Below, in pieces: positions 1-12,874 of a stretch of 64,000 bases of DNA. A model generated the notes under the pieces. That model did no database searches. It was not told the DNA's origin and saw nothing but the letters and a program-made list of their open reading frames with translations. Position numbers and translations under genes: made by a program. Source of the DNA: Panax quinquefolius (Eukaryota; Streptophyta; Magnoliopsida; Apiales; Araliaceae); NCBI GenBank assembly GCA_020205615.1, contig CM035156.1, forward strand, positions 19,743,128 through 19,807,127. The letters run 5' to 3'. How positions within the stretch are numbered: the stretch's first letter is position 1; each line of letters begins with the position of its first letter.

Positions 1-900
1 TTTCTGCTGACGCTGAAGTGTGATTGACTTGGCTTTGCATCATCTGGCTTCCGCTGTTTTTGTCAAACATGTCTATTAATCATCAACATGGGAGTTTTCT
101 GATCAATAGTTGGATGTTTCATTTTTTATTTTTTTTGGGGAGTTTGAGTTATATAATGAAGTTGGGAAGGGAAGATTAGCTAAAGAAATACACCAAAAAT
201 ATCAGTTGTTAAAGTGGATGGTAAATGTTGTCAGTTTTAGCTAATTATGTGATCCACCTGCCATTGTTACTGTTACTTGTAACTTGGAAAGGAAGATTTA
301 TCATATATTTTTCCCCATACGCTGGGGTAGGGGAGTGGAAACTGATAATTTGTTTGTGTCGTTGTTGGTAGAGATGAAATTAGATTTGTTTTACTACTCA
401 ACAGTAGTAGAACTGAAGAATGTAGCTTCAACATGGTTGCTACCTTTGAAACAAATTTATTTCCTCACAGCAAGCTTCACAATATCCTTGCAATGATGAT
501 TGATAATATATGTGGTCAACTAAGATATATTAAAGGGTATTTAATTCCTACATTATTTTCACCTTTTGGGGACAGTAATACCTTATTCTTCCATTGATTC
601 TTACAGCTACAAAATTTCCCCCATATATATACGTTTATTTTCAGAGTATGGAAATCAAAGCCTTTACACCACTTTTCTCTCTAAAATTGTTAACAAGAGT
701 ATGGAAATCAAAGACCTTACACCACTTTTCTCTTTAAAAATGTCATTTTAACACTGGTAGTAATAGTAATGTGAGATTTTCTTCATACAAGTATTATTAA
801 CAGGCGCCAAGAGAGTGCGACCCATGCTAACCACAAGTATAATTCATATTGTAAACTAATTTTGGAGGACCTCTGGCATGCAATGATTAAAAAAATACTT
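1..900. other. Intergenic sequence, no supported gene
   Basis: Short open frames here have no recognisable domain, no plausible splice structure and low-complexity composition. The first 30 bases could be the 3' end of a gene outside the window, because one frame reads a few codons to a TGA, but nothing supports it further. The only structure I see is a local direct repeat at 643-739. Confidence 0.5.
643..739. repeat. Two-copy direct repeat of about 43 bp
   Basis: Copy one (643-685) and copy two (696-739) both begin AGAGTATGGAAATCAAAG and continue through TTACACCACTTTTCTCT. They differ at only a few positions and are separated by about 10 bp. This is a local tandem duplication with no coding content. 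Confidence 0.8.
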
Positions 901-924
901 CATATTAAGATCTAACAACGGGTG

Positions 925-1090
925 GCTATTCTCACCACCACCAGCTGTGAGCTGAGTTGGTATTACCCAGACTTTGCATAGCAAAGATCTGGCTTCGAAT
1001 CCCCCACCCCCTAGTGGCTATTCTTAAGGGTAACTTGAATGTTTTCCACAATCTACCACTTACACTCCACTTCAGGTGTAGAGAATTCAA
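925..1090 (+). mobile_element. Possible tRNA-derived SINE
   Basis: An RNA polymerase III A-box-like stretch (GAGCTGAGTTGGTA, about 949-962) is followed about 30 bp later by a B-box-like stretch (GGCTTCGAATCC, about 991-1002). This is the spacing of an internal tRNA promoter. The sequence does not close into a functional tRNA cloverleaf with matched acceptor ends, and it continues into unrelated sequence, which fits a plant SINE head. A short motif, GTGGCTATTCT, occurs on both sides (about 922 and 1014). It lies just downstream of the ARL8 stop, so it may fall in that gene's 3' UTR. Family and exact ends are not determined. Confidence 0.4.
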
Positions 1091-1389
1091 CTTGCAGTGA
1101 AATTCAAATAGTAAAAAGCAGAGTGCATTTATCACTGATCATGTTTGATAGCAAAACCCTGGCAACAATTTCCTGCTCTAGTTACTATGCAAAAGAATGG
1201 GAGACAGCTAAGATTCTTCGGGTTATCATAAAAACTCCTCTCAACCAGAAAGTAATAACTTAATGTACAAATGCACAGCAGCTCAGAAAAAAGAAGCAAG
1301 ACTCACGACAACCATGTTAAGATTTCCATCTTTCAGATATTTGACAAATGAAAATCCCCAACCTACAAGAAATGGAATGGGCTAGTTCC

Positions 1390-4300
1390 TCAGCTCTTTG
1401 ATTTAGAATGCTTAACGAGCCATTCAATGACCGAGTCAATGTTGGTTGAGTTCTTGCATGAGATCATAAAGCAGCATACCTCTCTATCAGTAATAGATTT
1501 CAGCCCCCTGCACATGATCACATCGTTCTCAATATCAGAGTAGAAGGGAATGAGACGCCAAAAACTTTGAATACATAAATTAGGGCAATGAAACTGTCTC
1601 CACTTACATCTGATCAGTCAACGCCTGCTTAGACAGTGCTCCTGCCTTGTCAATCTTGTTGCCTAACACCAGGAGAGGGATACCGCTGAGCGATGTTTTG
1701 TTCAGCAAATCATGGAGCTCACTTTTGGAGATGCTGAGGTTATCAGGATCAGCAGCATCAACAACATAACTGCAGGAAAGACAAAGTTGACTAAGTTCTC
1801 ATGCAACTAGGATGTATATTTTTATGGAATTATGATTAAACTTGACTAATGAAGTTCTCAATGAAATATCAAACACACCTAATCAAAAACAAACATGAAT
1901 AGTGATATTTAGATTTTTTATTTTTTTTTAAGAAATGAACATGTAAAGCGATCTTAATGAACAACTCAGGAGCAACCAATATATTAGATTCTACCAACCA
2001 AAGCTCTAACTCTACATAAATGTCAGGTTTCATTAGATTCATAGCTGACAATCCAATTACATGACACCCCGCAGTAATGCAATTTAGCTTATATAAAACA
2101 TTGTCTTAATTGCAGCAAGTTGGTCAATAGACAAAAACTTCAGATCAATCATCAGTTTCAGTTATTATCCATGAAAAGCTCATAAATTAAGGTCAATCTA
2201 ACTGCTGAAAGTATGATTTTTTTTTTCTTTTAACTAAATAAATAGTTTTCCAACTTTAAATATCATAAACTACGAGATTCATGCAGCCTATATCAGCTGC
2301 TGAGGTTTAATCAGCCAGAAACTTGGTTACATGAGGATGTTACTAAATCATTATTAGCCTCTTCTCTGTTGCAGTATGATTTTACTACCAGCTCTTTAAA
2401 AGAATTAAAAGACCTGCTTAACATATAATTTAATGCTACAACCACTAAAAGGAACTCAAAAGACGAACTACAATTAATAACAGTTGAGCCCGAGCAATAG
2501 TTACATACACGATAGCAGAAACTGCACGACAATATCTCTCCCACATGCTACGGAATCGGGGTTGACCACCAAGATCCCACAACTTTATTGTGACATTTCC
2601 TTTAGTTACCTTCCGCATATTAAATCCTACCTGCAAATTGAACAATACCTGGTGGTGAAAAAATTGCAACCCAAAGAATATATATAGCAAGTTGGAGTCA
2701 GCTCCAATAAAAACTAAAAATAATTCTCATAAAGACTAGAACGTACCGTAGGAATCATGTCCTCGCTATATCCACCAGTCTTAGAACAAGACCAACAGAG
2801 CCAATTCCCGGCACATCAAAATAAAACCAGAGAGTTTGATGTCAATATAAAAACTGATAAATTAAGCCAAATAAATATAAGGGGGAAAAATCAAATGTTT
2901 ATTACCGCAACAACATTTACAAGTGAAGTTTTTCCAGCATTTTGAAGCCCTATTAAAGAAAGCTCCATTTCTTGCTTGAAAAAAAGGCTGTAACCATAAA
3001 AACAATACTGTGAGCCCACACAATTACATAGTAGAAATTTATGCAATTACAATTACTAGTCTCCAAGACGTTTCCATGAACTATAATCACATCATCAAAA
3101 GTGCAGGAACTCTAAAAATAGATGTTTCCAACTTCATGAATTGCAAGTTAAATAACATCCAACGAGAGTAGTTTCAAAGGGAAAAATAATTTCATTAAAC
3201 TTTATTAAAAGTTTTGTTAAGACTACAAATTCAGAAGCCCATATCTATATTGCAATTTGCAACAAATACCCCTATTAGTTTAAACATAAAACAAAACAAT
3301 GAGAATATGCATTTTCACACCAGGAAACCGATGCAGTTAGCAAAAGTAAAAGTCTGCAAGATAATTTCATGAACAAAAATCATGTCACCAAAAGTGACAG
3401 GAAACTCTAGAAACATATGCTTTCTTAAGAATTACTCAAATCAAATAATGTCCAATAAGAAAATCAAGGGAAACATAGGTCATTAAAACTTTAGTCAACA
3501 CTACCAAATTCAGAAGTTTATATCTAAATTGCAGCACGTGTCCCTATCGATGTCCATGCTCAATTAATGTATTCTTATACATTTGCAAGAGTCTAGCAGG
3601 TGCATAGCAACTTAAATGGATTTGGAAACCCCATAAATTTGGACCTTCAAGACTCTCTGGTTACCTCCATTAAGCTAAATCTCATAACTACATTCAAATT
3701 TCAAAATACTATGTAAGCTATCTTTATAAATCATAAACTGTCCAAGGAACTGCAATAACACAAAAATTAATATTGATAACATCTAATACAAATTGGTAGC
3801 TATAACAAATTTGAATTTAACACTATATATCTGCAAGTACCATAATTATGCATCTATAGAAATGCTTAACTATGATTTGCTAAACCCTACACAAATTACC
3901 TTACTCATCCTAGAGCAAAAGTGAGAGCATAAACGAGATCTCTAGCAATGATTTTTGAAAGAAACTGTAGTCCAGAGCACAATTTGTGAACTAACGACTG
4001 GTCTACTGCCACTACGCCAAAGTTTGTGAATTCTACTATGAGGTCTCAAGTTCAAATTCACCTCCAATTTCTAGAAAAGCTCACTTATTGCACCAGAAGT
4101 TAAATAATTTCAGCATTAAACTGCAAATATACAATGAGGCAAATAACCTCTCCAAAGTCGGCCTAAAATTATAAAGGAGGATCCACTGTAATCTTTATTT
4201 ACCTTGGTGGATGGATAGACACATATGCTACTAAGGATAATATACGAATATTAAGTATTGCAATGCTTAAAAAGATAATAATTACTCCATGAAACAAAAA

Positions 4301-5017
4301 TGAAAAAAGGCGATGTAACTAGGCCATGCCATAAATAGTTTTGTTTATCCCTTCTAAGACTAGAGACAACCTTGAAATTAGAACAAAGTTTCGATCTTTC
4401 TTCTGGCTAATTTTCATTCTTCTCCACTTACCATAGTATGGTTTTCTCAGTGTTTGACTCTCTATTTGCATCCACACAAGATTTTAAACAAAATAAAAGA
4501 AATTCATCAAAGTAAACGGCTGAGGAAGTGGATATATTTCAGCATTTTAGATATCATCCATCATCCATAAAAAAATTAGATACTCCGCATAACGAAAGGC
4601 ACATTATCTTAACTCATATCTAACTCGGTCTAAAAAAAAAATTCTACTCAAGAACAATGATGAATAAAGTACGCAAACGAAAACTGAATTCAACAAAAAA
4701 CAGATCCTTTCAACAAATGCAATAATAGACAATTCTCAGTTAGAAGCAAAAGAAGTAATTTTTTTCAGAACGAATCCTAAAACAAAAACAACTTAAACGT
4801 AGAATGAAAGCGTATTTGCATGTCAAATGAAACATAAATAATCAACCTCTCACTCAAAATAAAGATTGACATACTAAATTCAAAAGGTTTAACATATAAT
4901 TGATGCATATGTAAAGCGAGACAGATAGATACAGAGATGCATGAAAATTTTACTTAGATTTTTCAAAAAAAAATCGAACCTTCGAAGCCAATTGAGAAAA
5001 GCTTCCCAGATACCCAT
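1390..5017 (-). CDS. ARL8: ARL8-type ADP-ribosylation-factor-like small GTPase, six exons
   Basis: Exons on the minus strand are 5017-4980, 2987-2906, 2779-2747, 2630-2509, 1769-1608 and 1507-1390. They total 555 nt (184 codons plus TGA), and every junction has GT-AG ends and keeps frame. The protein begins [18 protein letters not shown], the amphipathic N-terminus typical of ARL8. It has the P-loop GLQNAGKTS (residues 26-34), a switch I threonine in IPTVGFN (about 49-55), WDLGGQ (69-74), NKID (129-132) and SCKN (162-165). The length equals that known for plant and animal ARL8. ARL8 proteins are membrane-associated GTP switches of the late endosome or vacuole. In plants they are known partners of the tonoplast protein TOM1. 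Intron 1 is about 2 kb. Its donor (GTTCGA) is a weak GT site, but the join is required by the conserved protein. Confidence 0.96.
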
Positions 5018-6253
5018 GGTGATGAGAGGAATCGCAAACGAAAGAGAGATCTACGAATTTCTGTCAAAAACAAACAAAGAAATTATTGACTCTCCTCCCC
5101 TTTTTCTCTCTCTCTTCTTTTTTCGATTCACCTTTCACAAACTTTTCCGGCGCTGATGTTTATCTCGTCGTATAATTTACAACGAGGATGAGATGACAAA
5201 ATCGTATCGTAGAAGGAATGAATGATTACCGTAGAACACGAAAGCTGAAAGGAAACTCCCCTCCTAAGAGGACAAAACTACGAAAGAGTCCAGGTATCAA
5301 GCAGCTGAATAAATAGTACGTGGACCAATCAAACTCGAGATTCGTATTAAAGAAGCGGGTACTCGAGGAAAGGGAGCGTGGTGAATGGAAGAGGTGAAAG
5401 TACTATGACGGCGCATGTATATTGGAGCGTGGGCTACACCTCTTTTGTCCGTGTATTCAAGGTAGGCACGTTAATCTGACAACATAAGTCAGACAGATTT
5501 TGTCATTGAAAAGTATAGTCAAGGGCTTATCTTCTGCTGCTTGTAATGTTTCAGTGACTATGGGCTTCATGATCACGTGGGCTTTATAAGTACTTTAGGA
5601 GGCCGCTTCACTTATTCTCCTTTATTCTCTAAAACAAATTGACGTTTAAGATTTTTTTCTTCTTCCAAATATATCCTCGTCAAATTTACACAATCCATCT
5701 AGAGTTATATTTATTTGTAAAAATTATATTTGAGATGAGATTATTATTCTATAATATCTTATTTATTTTTAAATTTAAACTTAAAACTATTAATCTAAAA
5801 ATTATAAAATGATTTAATAATTGAGATTATAATCCTAAAATTAATAATTTTGAAATTATAATTCTATATATTATAATCCCGAAATTATAATTATAACAAA
5901 CAAAGATATATTTCTAAATTTTTAATTTTAGAATGGAGGGATAGAGGTTTCTTCTATGAAGATTTTATGTATTTTCAAAATTTATAAATTAATCATTTAC
6001 CTGAAATAAAATTTACGAATCTTTAAGAAAGATAAGATTAATAATGTGATAATACAGAAAAAAATAGGAAAAAAATAATCTTGGATAAAAGAATAAAATT
6101 AAGGAATGACGTATACAGAAATAAATAAATAAATAATGCTTTGTACTCCATTACAAAAATAAATGTGCTGGTATTTAGTAGTATGATGTTCCCGGTCTAT
6201 TGTAAAGATATATGGTTAACACTTGCTTTCATTTAATTTTTGTTATAATATTA
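5018..6253. promoter_or_regulatory. ARL8 5' leader and promoter region, then AT-rich spacer
   Basis: The first 150 bp upstream of the ARL8 ATG are pyrimidine-rich on the plus strand (purine-rich in the transcript) and read as 5' UTR. Between 5400 and 5600 there are several TGGGCT/GTGGGCT motifs (site-II-like, common in plant housekeeping promoters) and a G-box core CACGTG at 5574-5579. No transcription start can be fixed from sequence. From about 5640 to 6253 the DNA is very AT-rich and I see no gene. Confidence 0.4.
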
Positions 6254-6258
6254 GGGAC

Positions 6259-6746
6259 TGTTGAGGCGTGATTATTTGGAGTTGGATGATTCTGTGGGTC
6301 ATAGTTCACGTGGAAGAAGTTTATTTACGTTGGAGTCTGGTTTGGACATTTGAAGAATTTTAAGGAATCTAACATTTTTAATTATATTTAATTTTCAATT
6401 CTTAAATAAAGAGTCGGATTTTATTTCTTTAAGGAGATTTAATTTTGTCCCATTAAGGAATCTATCATAATGTGGAATTCTATTTTGATACGGGAAAGAG
6501 CATGTAGAAGGAGATGTGATCACTATAAATAAAAGGTTACACTATAATTCTTAGGTATCTTATTATTTTTCAGCATTAAAGCTTAATACCTCCATTATTA
6601 AATATTATTCAACATGTGCTTATTTTCACACCGAAATTATCCCCCGGTGACCCAGACCGTCAAGTTTCTCCGTGTGACTTCATTTCTGTACAGAATTGAA
6701 TGCGCTATTGGTGATTGAGGCGCGTGGATGAATCTTGGCGTTAACA
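6259..6746 (+). repeat. 5' LTR of gypsy-A
   Basis: This 488-bp LTR starts TGTTGAGG and ends GTTAACA. It has a TATA box (TATAAATA, 6524-6531) about 190 bp after the U3 midpoint, and TTATTATTTTTCAGCATTAA downstream, all conserved in the 3' LTR. It lacks the inverted duplication seen in the 3' copy. Confidence 0.88.
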
Positions 6747-6813
6747 TTGATACTAGAATGAGGACTGTTTAGTGTTAGGTATTTTCAATCACTCAAAATT
6801 TTGATTAAAAGTG

Positions 6814-7267
6814 ATGGTGACAACGAGTAAGGCGAAAACAGTCTCTGCCAGGGAAAAATCAACGGCCAGCCTTTCTCAACCTTAAGGTTCGGTTAATGAT
6901 AGATTGGGGCCTTCCAAAGACATCTCGGATAGGCTCGGGCTCCACAGTCATTCAGTGGGTCCAAAGAATACTCAAACGCTCGGTGTTAGGCGTCGATTGT
7001 TCTCAATGACAAGGAAGTAAGGGGGACCCAACGATCGTGTCAAGGATATCCCATCTCGAACACGTACTCAGGAGGATCAGAACTTTATGTGAGATAGCCA
7101 GGACACCAGATAGTTGATTTTGGCCAAGAAGGTACAAGAGAATCGGGACGCTATGAAGGCCCTACTCCATCAACATAATGAATTGGATGCACAAACGACA
7201 TTGTTGATGGGTGGAGAGGAGGTCTACTCCAGTCATAATCGGCGTGGGGAGGTATCGCCAGAAAAAC
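6814..7267 (+). pseudogene. gypsy-A gag, 5' part, interrupted by CACTA insertion
   Basis: The likely start is the ATG at 6814 (MVTTSKAKTVSAREKS), a basic Ser/Thr/Lys-rich N-terminus, with a stop after 23 codons. A second open stretch (about 7114-7267) encodes KKVQENRDAMKALLHQ, a helical gag-like segment. It reads to the CACTA element at 7268, and the remaining gag resumes at 17953. Stops and shifts before the insertion point indicate decay. Assignment as gag rests on position just after the LTR and on the clear gag domain in the distal part. Confidence 0.6.
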
Positions 7268-7380
7268 CACTACTAGAAATTCGACATATAGCGACGAGCT
7301 ATAGCGACAGTCGACCTACATGTAATCAGAATATAGATATCTATAATGACGGTCGACAAGGAACCGTCGGTATAGAGGTT
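7268..7380 (+). repeat. Left TIR and subterminal repeats of the CACTA element
   Basis: The terminal CACTA is followed by repeated short motifs around ATAGCGACAGTCG and its inverse, ending about 7370. These are the likely binding sites of the TNPA-like protein. Sequence after about 7380 (poly-T, then a pyrimidine-rich leader) resembles the start of the transposon transcript. Confidence 0.75.
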
Positions 7381-8325
7381 TTTTTTAAAAGATAAAACCC
7401 TCCCACTTTCCCCAAATCAAGATCTTCACTCTTTTTTCTCTCGTTCTGCATTTAACAGTGCAAAGAAGTACTTAGGGTTTTAGTGCAAAATTGAACAAAG
7501 ATTTTGAACTATCAAGCTTAATCAAGGTATAGGATATGGGATGGTGAGAGCGGTTGGTGTAAAATGGAGCCGGAGGACCGAGATCGAACAATTCCACCGA
7601 TTGGTCGCTATCATACGCCGGTGAGTGGAGAAGTAAAAAGACGAAGAGGAGCTCGAGAACAAGCGTCCTAATGGTAGGTGTGCTTCACCAAATGGCGTTT
7701 TTTTCTTAGGGCCTCGCTATTGTTAATCAACTTCTAATACGTGGCTATTTCGTCCGGATCATCGTGGATAACGAAGGTGAGGAGTTTTTTTTACTTGTGT
7801 TCTTTGGCTTTATTTTCATTTTGTTTGATTTATTTTTTGGCTGGAGGAAAGGCATTAAAGGAAATCTTAAGATTCGCCAACAAATTGTTTGCATTTTTTT
7901 TTCTGTTAGGAATATTTGTTCATTTGTTACAGGAAATTTTCATTTGTTGGTTTTTGTCACTGTGTTCATATTGTGAATACATATAAGTTGTTCATTCCCA
8001 GAAAATGGCATATGTTTTGTAACCTTCGTGGACTGGAATCAACTACAATCAATATGTGTTAGAAGATTAGTTAAAAAATGTCTAACTTGTTTGAATGTTA
8101 AGTAGATCATTGTCTTGAGCAAAGATTTACCGATGGCCATCCTAAAATTAGCTTCATGCTCTCTAACTCGATATTAGTGCTGAAGAGGCTCGACTTGGTA
8201 GCGCTTTTGTTTGAATCACCGATCGAATTATATTGCAAATCATGCTTTAATTGCTTATTTAGTCATACTTGCGACTCTTGCTTGAATTATTTAAGAATTG
8301 GGTTCTAGTTATTCTTATTAATTTG

Positions 8326-8420
8326 CACTACTAGAAAATCAAGATATGGCGACAAGGTATAGCGACGGTCCTCAAGCGTAACCGTAGCAATAGATATATA
8401 TAGCGATTTGGCCACCGTCT
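8326..8420 (+). repeat. Second CACTA-type left terminus inside the element
   Basis: CACTACTAGAAAATCAAGAT at 8326 is followed by TATAGCGACGGTCC and further subterminal-type motifs. It copies the structure of the real left end 1.06 kb upstream. The three bases before it (TTG) do not match the right-flank AAC, so it is not the boundary of this insertion. It may be the remnant of a second CACTA copy or a duplicated end. Confidence 0.7.
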
Positions 8421-8713
8421 CCGATCGGCTTGTATAAGCCTCTCAAGGTATTCTATTCCGAGGGTCACAATATGGTAGCAGTGGTAAAATCATGAAACCC
8501 CGATTTAATTATATAATAATGCATGTGTGGTAAATTTAGGGAGGGAGGAGGGAGCAATTATATGAATATCCGAGTGGTGGGAAGGGACTCGCATAAATCT
8601 TACATATATACACCTTTTTGTTTTGTTTGAGTGAACCGGGAGTTTGGTCATGACAGATTTCTATACACAATATCATTCGATGGTTGTTCAATTTGATTTA
8701 GGGACATAATATT

Positions 8714-11700
8714 ATGGATAAGATGTGGATGGAATTACCAAGATATTCTAGAGAATATCTTGCAGCATAGAGATATTTCTCGACTTTGGTTTCAAAAAGT
8801 GGGGCATGGTAACGGAAGAATTCCTTGCCCATGTAAGAATTGTGTAAATGGCCGATACCGATTCGAGCTACTATTCGTGAACATTTGATTTGTGATGGAT
8901 TTATGTTTGGCTACATGAATTGGGTGCATCGAGGGAAGATGTGATTGTCGTGGATGTGAGTAATGATGATGTTCACGAAGAACCATCACAATCCGAAGAT
9001 GAGCATCGTATGCCCGAGATGGTAAATGATATATTTAGGGATCACGGTGTAGATTCGCTTATTTGAAGCTTCAAAATACCAAAAGTACATGTCGAGGCCA
9101 ATCAACCTTTATATCCCGGATGTGAAAATGAGATAATCCTTTCATTCGTTGTATGGCTTTTCAATCATAAAATGTTAGCAAATGGACCGATGTGTCCTTT
9201 GATGGATTGCTCAGTAAGTTCAAGTCATCATTTCCATCATTTGCAAACTTGCTCGATAATTTTTATGAAATGAAGAAAATGGTTGGAAATTTAGGGTTTG
9301 GTTATGAGAAGATTGATGCACGCGAGAATGATTGTATGCTCTTTTGAGGGAGAATGAAAAATTAGAGTCTTAGACAGCTTTGCAAATCATCGAGATGGAA
9401 GCAGGGCATCGAGATGGTCAGATCGAGAGAAGACACAAATAGATACAAAAAAACGAAGAGGAGCAAAGTAGTCGTGAAGCAATTACGTTATTTAGCGTTA
9501 ATTCTTAGATCGCAGAGGCTATTTATGTCTCAGAGAATTGCAAAAATACATGATGTGGCATCATGTAAAGCGGCGGAAAGATGGAGTGAATCGTCATCCA
9601 AATTGACTCTCAACTTGGAAGCATTTGGATACAATGTACCTACATTCTCTCAAGAACATCAAAATGTAAGACTCGGACCGTCTAATCGATGGCATGAGTC
9701 CTTTACCCATGGGTCACCGATAGTATATGGCCGGTGACAATTGTCAGATATAACTTACCACCACGGATGTGTATGAAGCGGTGAGTATTTTATCATGCCT
9801 TTGTTAATACCGTCCAAACTCTCCATGTAATGATATCGACGTATATGCAACCTTTAATTGAGGAGTTGAAGATACTATGGAGTAATGGGGTTGAAACGTA
9901 TGATGCATCTAATCTGCACAAAGTTCCAAATGCGCGCAACCGACCGTTGTGGACAATTAGTGATTTTCCACTTTTGCTATGTTGTCTCGGTTGAGTACTA
10001 AAGGTAAGTTAGCTTGTCCATCATGTCAAATGAACACTCGTTCTTGTAGATTGCAAAGTAAGGAATGTTATATCGGCATCGTTGTTTTCGAGTGAGTCGG
10101 GTCATAGTTATAGGTTTGATACACGAAGATTTAACGGAAATGTGACCATAGTGAAGCTCCGGTGGTGCCATCGAGATTTGATATTCTTGAACAAGTTAAT
10201 GCTATTAATGTCACTTTTGGAAAGACACCCACTAAAGACGAAGACCATTCCCCACGACTCAAAAACATAATTGAGGAAGAAATCTATTTTCTTTGAATCG
10301 CCATATCATGCGGAACCTTTTGTTGCGCCACAATCTAGATGGAATGCACATTGCCAAAAACATTTGTGATAAATTTGATTGGGACATTGTTGAGTGTGCA
10401 AGGAAAGTCAAAAGATAATTTAAAAGCACGATTGACTTGATGACAATGGGTATAAGAAGAGAGCTCCATCCAATACCCGCAAACAAGCAATTCAAAGTAC
10501 CTTTTTCTTACCGCAAAGCTACTCAATGTCTAAGAAAGAAAGACATGATTTCTTGCAAGTGTTGAAAAATGTTAAGGTACTGATGGATATGCTTCAAATA
10601 TTTCACGTTGCATCAATTTGAAGGGGGCAAGATCTCGTGTCTTAAAAGTCACGATCGCCATATTTTAATGCAACAATTACTTCCAATAGCAATACGATGT
10701 ACCGACTTGCTTGTACATGTCTCGCTCAACAATAATTGAACTTTGTAACTACTTCAGAGAATTATGTTCCAACTATAACACATCTAAGATTATGAACAGT
10801 TGAACAAAAAAATTCGTTAATACTTTGCAAGCTTGAGATGGTGTTTCCTCCCGCTTTCTTTATATAATGGTACATTTGTGTGTCCACCTCACTCAAGAGG
10901 CGAAGATAGTGGAAATGTTAAATATCGACAAATGTGGGCTTTTGAAAGATACATGGGCAAGTTAAAAGGGGTATATTCGCAATAAAAAGTCGCCCGTAAG
11001 GGTCAATTGTAGAAGGGTATATTCATTGAAGAATGTGTTACATTTTGCTCAAGATATTTGAGTCAAAACAATGCTTTATGGAAACGAGTTGGAAGAAATG
11101 AAGTCGGATATGAACAAGGAAAAGAGATTCTCTCTCAGATTTAGAAACATAGGTCGATTTCTTAATGTCCCAAAAGTTTGTACTCTATGTAGCGATGATG
11201 TCAAGAGTGCACACCAGATGTGCTATTTAATTGTCTGAGGGTTGAGTCATATCTAAGGTGAGTAAATAAAGAATGACATTTATTGTTCAAATATTAATAA
11301 CTTATGTTAGCCAATAGCTATGACAAAAAAAAAATTTGTTTAATTTGTTTATTTATTTGTAGTATTTGCAAGATTCATATATGTTATGACGTGGAAAGCG
11401 TAAGCAAAAACCGACGCCAAGGGAAATTGACAATGCTAAGAAAAAGGAATTTCCTGAATGGTTTAAGAATTATGTAAGTACTACATTATTTGAACGTAAT
11501 TTTATGCAAAATTTTGTAATGGTTATTAATAATAAATGGATGGAATTTGCTTATATCGCTACCATTTTGTAGATGGCAACTATGAATAACGATGATGCTT
11601 CAAAGGAAGTTCAAGCTCTTGATTTGGCCCAAATTTGATAGGCGGGAGAGAGATGGTTATTTGGTAAATGGGTATCGATTCCATTCGACAAGTTGTGAGA

Positions 11701-12434
11701 GTAAGAGGAGAACGCAGAATAGTGGGGTATATGTGGTAAGAATTACTGTGGATATTCATCTGCTGAGATCGAAATCCTAAGGAAGATGTAGTTGAATACT
11801 TTGGTATTTTGGAAGATGTTGTTGAATTAGATTATTATGGATCCGCAAAGTTGTTCTATTCAAATGTAAGTGGTATGGCAGCTTTAGCACGTGATAGAGG
11901 GGTCAAAATCCGATGACTATGGCTTCACGCTTGAAATCATCAAAAGTTTGGTTCAACCGATGAGCCCTTTGTAATGCCCGCTCGGTTCAACAAATATTTT
12001 ATGTTGATGATCAAAGGGATAACAATTGGCGTGTGGTTATCTGAACAAAGCCGAGAGATTTATGTGAAGATGTCAAGTAGATTCGATAGTGACGATTTAC
12101 CCAATACCAATGAAGAATTCATCACTCCATTCTGCAAGTTGATATTGAAAACATAAATTGGGTTAGGAATGACGTTGATGCTTTGAATTAGTTGAAAATG
12201 GACGAAAAAAGACCTAGGAAAGTAAGGCGAAAACTAGGATCTCAAATTGATACATCTCGCTTCAAAAGACGAATGATTGAATATATTGTTGATGAAAATG
12301 AAGATGAGAATGGAGACGAAGACGAAGACGAAGACGAAGATGAAGGAGAAGATGAGGGTCCCAAGATGAAGAGGAGGGTGATAGTGAGGAAAATGAAGAT
12401 GACGAAGAATGAAGAGGATAAACATCACAATTGA
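8714..12434 (+). pseudogene. TNP2-type CACTA transposase, decayed
   Basis: It starts at the ATG at 8714 (MDKMWMELPRYSREYL). A transposase-associated N-terminal domain runs to about 8960, with its Cys motif visible as CPCKNCVNG. TNP2 core pieces follow in several frames: NVRLG near 9665, DIDVYMQPLIEELK near 9837, KLACPSCQMNT near 10010, RHNLDGMHI near 10325 and DGYASNISRC near 10581. A DUF4218-like part (FERYMGKLKG, about 10945) and a DUF4216-like part (YLVNGYRFHS, about 11660, continuing to about 12100) come next. The end is an acidic Asp/Glu tail (12290-12360). Order and content match plant TNP2 proteins. Many indels and stops (for example TAG after the first 18 codons) make it a pseudogene, although some breaks could be introns or assembly errors. 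TNP2 is the catalytic transposase of CACTA elements. Confidence 0.88.
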
Positions 12435-12874
12435 TAGATCTGCTTTTTTACACTTTGTCCATTTTCTCCAAAAGAGAAACCGCTACACTTTGATAGATCC
12501 GCTTTTGATATTATATCTTGGTGCTCCTTGTACTATTAGCTTTTACTTTGTTTTCTACATCATCTTATTAGTGTTTTAAACACACTTCTTTGTCAACATT
12601 TCAATGTAAGTAGATTTGAAGATCAAATTAGACTAAATCGGAAATTAAATGGACTACCTCACCGCCTCCCCTTCCCCACCTCGTGTCTACAAATTTCAGA
12701 TTAGCTAGCCAACTTATTTTCGGATGTATTTCATTTGGATGTATTTGTTAATTTTGGGGACTTAGTTTCAGATTTAACTAATAACCGTGAAAGCTCTCAC
12801 TGCTCATTAGATTTAACTAATAACTTTTCTTACGAAAGTGTCACATTCATATTTTTGTTTCTCGTGTTGCTTTA
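12435..12874 (+). other. Spacer between the two CACTA genes
   Basis: AT-rich sequence with no coding domain. It probably holds the 3' end of the TNP2 transcript and the promoter of the second gene. A near-repeat of TTTGATAGATCCGCTTTTGA occurs around 12432-12510. Confidence 0.5.

Noticed and set aside
925..1005. A functional tRNA gene
   Set aside because: The A and B boxes are present, but the acceptor and anticodon stems do not pair into a complete cloverleaf.
5640..6250. Possible gene or RNA in the spacer upstream of ARL8
   Set aside because: Only AT-rich low-complexity sequence with no frame, promoter box or repeat boundary that I can support.
8326..8340. Inner CACTA terminus as the true left end of the transposon
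   Set aside because: Its flanking triplet does not match the right flank, whereas the end at 7268 has a perfect AAC duplication.
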